NCBI RefSeq assembly: GCF_014692675.1
Contig: NZ_JABFCZ010000010.1
Location: forward strand, 124,001-188,000
DNA length: 64,000 bases
Source: Roseibium aggregatum
GTDB taxonomy: Bacteria > Pseudomonadota > Alphaproteobacteria > Rhizobiales > Stappiaceae
Direction: 5' to 3'
Shown: positions 59,669-64,000 of the stretch, one piece after another
How the letters are laid out: each line of letters begins with the position of its first letter
How positions within the stretch are numbered: position 1 is the first letter of the stretch
Made by a program: the position numbers and the translations under genes
Notes under the pieces: model-generated
Database searches by the model: none
Told to the model about the DNA's origin: nothing
The model's input: the letters and a program-made list of their open reading frames with translations, nothing else

Positions 59669-60934
59669 TCAGGCCTTGCCGGCCTTCAGGGTGAGCACAT
59701 CCCGGGAGACATCCGGGGACAGGTCCGGGTCCCCGGACGCAGCCGCCTGATGCAGCTCGCGTATGAATTCGCTCTGCAGCATGGTCGGAAGCCAGTGCTT
59801 TCGGGTGGTAATTCCGATCATGTGGCCCGAGTCGCCGGTATCGAAATCCAGAATTCCCAGAATGCCGGCCCGGATTTCATAAGCCGCCTGGTGGTCCGAA
59901 AGCAGAGCGAGATGGTCGGTATTCATCAGAATACCCCGCGCCGCGACCAGGGAGCCGGTCTCGACGCTGCAGACTATGGGTTTGTCTTCGGGGAACCGGG
60001 CCGCGAGCTTCTGGAACAACGCGCGCGACGGGGTCTCCCGGCGCGCCGCGATCCAGGGGTAATCCGCAAGACCGCTCAGGGTGAGGTTTCGCTTTCCGGC
60101 CAGCGGATGACCAGCCCGGGCAACAACGGACAGCCGATAGGTGAACAGCTCGCTTTGCACGAGACTTGCGGAGGTGAAGTCCCTGCGCATCGCCCCGACC
60201 AGGATGTCGAGACGGCCCATTTCCAGATCGTGCAGCATGTCGTCATAAGGCCCCTCGGCAATGGAAAACCGGGCCTTGGGATGACGGGCGGCGATCTGAG
60301 TGATCGCGTCGGGGACCAGACTGGTGCGGGAGAACGGCAGCGCACCGATCAGGACCTCGCCCTCGTAGCTGCCGCGCAGTTCGCGCACGTCGGCAGCGGC
60401 ACTTTCGAATTCGTTGAGCGCCAGCCGGGCCCATCGCGCCACCGCCATGCCGGTATTCGACAGATGAATGCTGCGCCCGGCGCCTTCAAACAGGGACTGC
60501 TGCAGGCTCGCCTCGATACTGCGCGCCATCTTGTGCACGGCAGGCTGCGACTGCTGCAGGACCCGGGCGGCGGAACTGAAGCTGCCGCCTTCCGCAAAAG
60601 CGGAAATCGCCCTGAGCTGGGGGGTGCTGAGAAGGTTTTCGGCCCCGGTTTCGCCCATGCCGGCACTCGGGTGCCGCAGACGTGCGCAACCGGCCCGGAT
60701 CAGGTCGAGGGCACGCTGGGTCCGGGCGGCCACGATCCGCCCCGCCTCGGTGGCGGTCGGCCGGCCGTCGGTCATGTCGAAGAGAGCAGCGCCGAAGATA
60801 TCCTCCAGACGCGCAAGCGCCTGGGAGGCCGCGGGCTGGGAAACGCCGATCATTTCGGCTGCCCGCGTTACCGACCCGAGGGAAAGACAGGCACAATAGA
60901 GCCTTGCATGCCTGAGGTTTGGATACGTCTTCAC
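59669..60934 (-). CDS. LysR-type regulator with two tandem HTH domains
   Basis: A 421-aa protein, about 110 residues longer than usual LysR proteins. It contains a complete LysR helix-turn-helix at about 7-66 (CLSLGSVTRAAEMIGVSQPA, ASQALARLEDIFG). A second follows at about 104-163 (LRAISAFAEGGSFSSAARVL, QQSQPAVHKMARSIEASLQ). One effector domain spans about 190-405 (GEVLIGALPFSRTSLVP, GRLDILVGAMRRD). The frame is open further upstream, but the GTG at 60934 fits the domain start. It lies 37 bp downstream of the MetF-like gene on the same strand and may control the one-carbon or acyl-CoA genes around it. Confidence 0.85.
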   Translation of the reverse strand: MKTYPNLRHARLYCACLSLGSVTRAAEMIGVSQPAASQALARLEDIFGAALFDMTDGRPTATEAGRIVAARTQRALDLIRAGCARLRHPSAGMGETGAENLLSTPQLRAISAFAEGGSFSSAARVLQQSQPAVHKMARSIEASLQQSLFEGAGRSIHLSNTGMAVARWARLALNEFESAAADVRELRGSYEGEVLIGALPFSRTSLVPDAITQIAARHPKARFSIAEGPYDDMLHDLEMGRLDILVGAMRRDFTSASLVQSELFTYRLSVVARAGHPLAGKRNLTLSGLADYPWIAARRETPSRALFQKLAARFPEDKPIVCSVETGSLVAARGILMNTDHLALLSDHQAAYEIRAGILGILDFDTGDSGHMIGITTRKHWLPTMLQSEFIRELHQAAASGDPDLSPDVSRDVLTLKAGKA

Positions 60935-60971
60935 CTCAGCGTCGCTCCGAGCCTTTCCGAAACGCCGCCTT

Positions 60972-61904
60972 TCAGGCGGCGCCGGCCTGGCGAAGGTTTT
61001 CGTTCTGCCTGTCTGCCCATTCAACGCAAGCCTTGATCCCGCCGAGCGGGAAGAGATGAACCTGTTGAATCGTGGTGTCCGGTGTCGCGGCCACATGGGA
61101 CGCAATCGCGGACACGACGTCTGTCGGTTCATATGGCATCAAAAGCTTGGTGACGTCCATGGCCCGCTTCCTGAGAACCTTTATGGACGGTCCGACACCA
61201 CAGGCGATGGCGTATTTGATGAGCGTCTGAAGTTTGGCCGGCCCTGAAATCCCGACGTGAATGGGCAACTCGACGCCGATTTCCTTGAGGCGCGCGGCCC
61301 ACTCGACCACCGGCTTCGCGTCGAAAAAGAACTGGGTCGCGATCGCCATTTCGGCGTCGGTCCGGTCCGAGAACGACTGTTTCCACAGAAGCGCCTCGTC
61401 GACACGGCGGCTGGTGCCGTCCTTGTCGATATCCGGATTGCCTTCCGGATGGCCGGCCACGTGGATCCGCTTGAAACCGTATTTGTCGAAGAGACCGGTC
61501 TCCAGCATCTGCATGGTGTTGTCGTATTCGCCCGCTGGCCGGGCGACACCGCCGCCGATCAGCAAAGCCTGGTCAACGCCGGCTTCGTCCCGGTAACGGG
61601 TCAGGAAGGTCTCGAATTCGGCTGCATCCTTGATCAGGCGCGCCGGGAAATGGGGCATGACATCGAAGCCCTCGCCGCGAATGCGACGGGCCGTCTTGAG
61701 CATGTCCTCAAAGTCCGTGCCTTCGACGTTGGCGATGTAAACGCGGGTTCCTTCCGGCAGCAGCGCCTTGAAACTTTCGATTTTCGCAGCCGTGCGCGGC
61801 AGCACCTCGATGGAATAGCCCTGAAGCATTCCACTAACCGTGGCTCCATTCGCTTTTAGAAGCGCGCTACGACCCAGACCGTTTTGACCATCCATGACAG
61901 ACAT
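60972..61904 (-). CDS. Methylenetetrahydrofolate reductase-like protein
   Basis: A 310-aa TIM-barrel flavoprotein of the MetF superfamily. It begins SGMLQGYSIEVLPRTAAKIE, corresponding to the family's SFEFFPPK region. LIGGGVARPAGEYDN (about 130), RIHVAGHPEGNPDIDKDG (about 155), AIATQFFFDAKPVVEW (about 200) and LPIHVGISGPAKLQTLIKYA follow. It is divergent from housekeeping MetF and resembles copies in demethylation clusters that oxidise or produce 5-methyl-THF. GAGAGG precedes the ATG at 61904; an ATG in another frame lies 5 bp upstream. A TGTATACA box lies 25 bp upstream, and purU is nearby, so a role in C1-folate handling is likely. Confidence 0.85.
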   Translation of the reverse strand: MSVMDGQNGLGRSALLKANGATVSGMLQGYSIEVLPRTAAKIESFKALLPEGTRVYIANVEGTDFEDMLKTARRIRGEGFDVMPHFPARLIKDAAEFETFLTRYRDEAGVDQALLIGGGVARPAGEYDNTMQMLETGLFDKYGFKRIHVAGHPEGNPDIDKDGTSRRVDEALLWKQSFSDRTDAEMAIATQFFFDAKPVVEWAARLKEIGVELPIHVGISGPAKLQTLIKYAIACGVGPSIKVLRKRAMDVTKLLMPYEPTDVVSAIASHVAATPDTTIQQVHLFPLGGIKACVEWADRQNENLRQAGAA

Positions 61905-62315
61905 CCATGCTACCTCTCTCCGGAAAAATGTATACACGAAACAGATTCGGATAAAAAGACCTTTTGTCCAAATCTGATATTTTGGCACTTTTCCGGTAGT
62001 TTGTAACTTTACTCAATTTTCGATGAATACATTTCCGTGATCTCAACGGATACACGCAGACCGATCCGGCAACGCCGGGGAAGCAACTTCGCGCTCCCCT
62101 TGCAAGGTCGATTTACAGTCTGACGCCTCCGACACGTCCGGACTGGCTCTAAAACGTCAAAAAATATCGGAAAATGATCACGTATCCGGGCAAATGGCCT
62201 GGTCTATGGCCTGCGCAGCAGGGCGGCAGCCACGCGCCGGTCGACGCCCGACGACTGGTCGCCGCCTCCGGGCATTGCCGCGAAACTATCCAATCATATT
62301 TGGACTTCGGAACGT
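61905..62315. other. Intergenic stretch upstream of MetF-like gene
   Basis: A 411-bp gap between two minus-strand genes. The left 130 bp are AT-rich and hold the TGTATACA and TGAATACA boxes. The remainder is GC-richer, with a small CCGGC-AAC-GCCGG hairpin near 62071. A 67-codon plus-strand frame at 62174-62377 has no ribosome binding site and overlaps the neighbouring gene, so I do not call it. Confidence 0.55.
61929..61936. promoter_or_regulatory. TGTATACA box upstream of MetF-like gene
   Basis: A perfect TGTATACA palindrome 25 bp before the MetF-like start, identical to the two boxes before the VanA-like gene. A one-mismatch relative, TGAATACA, lies at 62024-62031. Confidence 0.55.
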
Positions 62316-63188
62316 TCAGGCCTTCAGCCGGGCAGCAAGGGCCCGTTCGACGAGTTCGTCAACGGAGTCCTTGTTGAGGTCGCTGATATCGATCCCGCCC
62401 ATAAGCTCCTGGGTTTCGGCAATCTGGCTGACCAGGTCCCCGTTCAGGCCGAGCGCCTTCACGGTTGCGGCGCTTTCGCGCATTTCGGCGGCCCGACGCT
62501 TGCCGTGCTGCATGGTCCGCTCGAATTCGTAAGCCGCGAACTCCGGCCATCCGAGGCCGGGGAAGCTCTTTGCCAGGGAGGTTGAAATCTCCTCGAAGCA
62601 CCCGGACGCCCTGGCCGCAAGCAGGGCTTCGACGGTAATCGCCTCCAGCCCCTTGACGAAGACCGAACGCACCATCTTGATCGCCGTCGCCTGCCCCGGC
62701 TCGTCTCCCATGTTGCGGAAGTCGAACTCGAGCCGTTCCAGCACCGGTATGACCTTTTCGGCAACGCTGCCGGCAATCAGCACCGGCGTCCGGTGACCGC
62801 GTGGATGGACCGGCGCCATGACGGCCATATCCAGGTAGGCGGCTTCCCGGGCCTCGACGAGCGAGGCGCTTTCACGCTTGCGGCCCGGCGAGACGGAATT
62901 GATATCGATGACCACCTGCCCCTGGACGATGTGGTCCTGGATGCTGCGGAGCGCCAGGAAGCTCTGGTCGGCCGTCACCGCGCTGATGATCCAGTCTGCG
63001 TCGCTGAAGCCGGCCGGATCGGCAACGGAAACGCCGCGCGTTTCCATTGCCGTCTTCATGTCCTGTGCAGCGGCCGGATCCTGGAGTTTGATGTCCCACG
63101 CCATGAAGCGCAGGTTCGGTTCCCGAACGGCCAGGGTCTCCTGAAACGCGCGGGCGGCTTCGCCAAATCCCAGAAATCCGACCAGCAT
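62316..63188 (-). CDS. NAD(P)-dependent oxidoreductase with DUF1932 domain
   Basis: A 290-aa beta-hydroxyacid-dehydrogenase-like protein. The N-terminal Rossmann loop is VGFLGFGEAARAF (about 3-15), followed by VIDINSVSPGRKRE (about 92-105), which parallels the family substrate motif. GQATAIKMVRSVFVKGLEAI carries the probable catalytic lysine (about 170). The C-terminal DUF1932 domain covers about 190-270. Substrate is unknown. Its ATG overlaps the purU stop by one base (TGATG), so the two are co-translated and a link to formyl-THF or aromatic-pathway intermediates is possible. Confidence 0.85.
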   Translation of the reverse strand: MLVGFLGFGEAARAFQETLAVREPNLRFMAWDIKLQDPAAAQDMKTAMETRGVSVADPAGFSDADWIISAVTADQSFLALRSIQDHIVQGQVVIDINSVSPGRKRESASLVEAREAAYLDMAVMAPVHPRGHRTPVLIAGSVAEKVIPVLERLEFDFRNMGDEPGQATAIKMVRSVFVKGLEAITVEALLAARASGCFEEISTSLAKSFPGLGWPEFAAYEFERTMQHGKRRAAEMRESAATVKALGLNGDLVSQIAETQELMGGIDISDLNKDSVDELVERALAARLKA

Positions 63189-64000
63189 CAGGCAAACACC
63201 ACCGTTTTCGAGCCGTTCAGCATCACCCGGTCCTGCAGATGCAGGCTGACCGCCCGTGCAAGCACCGCCCGCTCGATGTCACGGCCCTTGCGGACCATGT
63301 CTTCCGGCGTGTCGCGATGGGTCACATGTCCGACGTCCTGGGCAATGATCGGCCCTTCATCCAGATCCCTGGTGACGTAATGTGCCGTGGCGCCGATCAT
63401 CTTCACACCGCGTTCGTGAGCCTGGTGATAGGGCTTTGCGCCCTTGAAGCCCGGCAGGAACGAGTGGTGAATGTTGATGCAGCGGCCTTCCAGGAACGCG
63501 GAGAAATCGTTGGACAGGATCTGCATGTAGCGCGCCAGCACCACCAGTTCCGCGCCGGTTTCCTCGATGATCTGCTTGATCTGAGCTTCCTGCTGCGGCT
63601 TCGTGTCCTTGGTGATCGGCAGGTGATGATAGGGAATGCCCTCGTGCAGGGTCAGATGCAGCACATCGATCGGATGATTGGAGACGATGCCGACGCACTC
63701 CATGTTGATCTCGCCGATGCGCATCCGGTACAGCAGGTCGCCCAGGCAGTGGTCGAATTTCGACACCAGAAGCAGGACCTTCCGCTTCTGGTCCGCAGGC
63801 CTGAGGGTCCATTCGAAACCGAATTTGCCGACATGCCTGGAAAAGGCGTCCATGAAACCGTCGATCGGCTGTTCCATGGCGAAGGCGATGCGCATGAAGA
63901 ACATACCGGTCTGCGGATCGTCGAACTGCTGCGCCTCGGTAATATCACCGCCGCTTTTGGTCAGCTCCGTCGCCACGGCAGCCACGATGCCCGGCCGGTT
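63188..64000 (-). CDS. purU: Formyltetrahydrofolate deformylase PurU (5' end beyond window)
   Basis: PurU hydrolyses 10-formyl-THF to formate and THF. The visible 270 residues start within the ACT domain (NRPGIVAAVATELTKSGGDI and FDDPQTGMFFMR), followed by the formyltransferase-like domain. Catalytic motifs are CINIHHSFLPGFKGAKPYHQA (about 190-210) and TRDLDEGPIIAQD. The family is about 285 aa, so only some 15-20 N-terminal residues lie outside the right edge. Formate release fits with fdhD and Moco genes elsewhere in the window and with the MetF-like protein. In this setting PurU may recycle folate loaded by methoxy-group removal rather than serve purine synthesis. Confidence 0.93.
   Translation of the reverse strand, partial: NRPGIVAAVATELTKSGGDITEAQQFDDPQTGMFFMRIAFAMEQPIDGFMDAFSRHVGKFGFEWTLRPADQKRKVLLLVSKFDHCLGDLLYRMRIGEINMECVGIVSNHPIDVLHLTLHEGIPYHHLPITKDTKPQQEAQIKQIIEETGAELVVLARYMQILSNDFSAFLEGRCINIHHSFLPGFKGAKPYHQAHERGVKMIGATAHYVTRDLDEGPIIAQDVGHVTHRDTPEDMVRKGRDIERAVLARAVSLHLQDRVMLNGSKTVVFA

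Noticed and set aside
62174..62377. 67-codon plus-strand ORF upstream of the DUF1932 dehydrogenase end
   Set aside because: It overlaps the 3' end of the opposite-strand dehydrogenase and has no ribosome binding site or recognisable sequence.

Overview
The window comes from a GC-rich alphaproteobacterium, most likely a marine or soil Hyphomicrobiales of the Stappia/Labrenzia/Roseibium type. This is an inference from codon use and gene families: a PleC/DivJ/PdhS-type kinase, GcvA-like LysR regulators, a DUF1289-TIGR02281 pair, and abundant TRAP and ABC uptake genes. I see no rRNA, tRNA, CRISPR array, prophage or intact insertion sequence.

Layout. Positions 1-4.7 kb hold a BenE-type transporter and a tightly overlapping molybdenum-cofactor/formate-dehydrogenase set (fdhD-mobA-mobB-moeA). 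Positions 4.7-22 kb are mostly chromosomal housekeeping: a GST, a polar amino-acid ABC importer without its ATPase, a LysR/small-ORF divergon, a 3-hydroxyisobutyrate-dehydrogenase-like enzyme, AlkD, DUF302, an Lrp/sulfurtransferase divergon, a UDG-like protein, a sensor kinase, cobT/cobS, a DUF900 hydrolase, DUF1289, a retropepsin-like protease, TauE and dusA. Positions 22-26 kb are a small island holding a universal stress protein and a CtpF-like P-type ATPase. It is flanked on both sides by homologous copies of the 3' end of hyuB.

Positions 26-44.6 kb form the most interesting locus, a divergent catabolic cluster. On the minus strand are a molybdenum hydroxylase (FAD subunit plus fused FeS/Mo subunit) and hydantoinase/oxoprolinase subunits A and B. 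On the plus strand are a ferredoxin-NADP reductase, a 6-hydroxynicotinate-reductase-like Fe-S protein, a UPF0280 (ApbE-like) protein, two DUF1185 paralogues, a Rieske oxygenase, a complete branched-chain-type ABC importer and a MarR regulator. A 20-bp motif occurs three times at the two promoters. Together the genes look like an uptake, hydroxylation, ring-reduction and ring-opening pathway for an N-heterocycle. The substrate is unknown.

Positions 44.7-64 kb hold an RpiR regulator with a class III aminotransferase, a VanA/VanB-like O-demethylase pair, and a phenylpropanoid-type set (TRAP transporter, amidohydrolase, MarR, enoyl-CoA hydratase, feruloyl-CoA-synthase-like ligase, SDR, acyl-CoA dehydrogenase). 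An unusual LysR protein with two DNA-binding domains follows, then one-carbon genes (MetF-like, a DUF1932 oxidoreductase, and purU cut by the window end). A 55-bp promoter segment is duplicated in the CoA-pathway genes, and TGTATACA boxes link the VanA-like gene with the MetF-like gene. This suggests that methoxy-aromatic demethylation is co-regulated with C1-folate metabolism.
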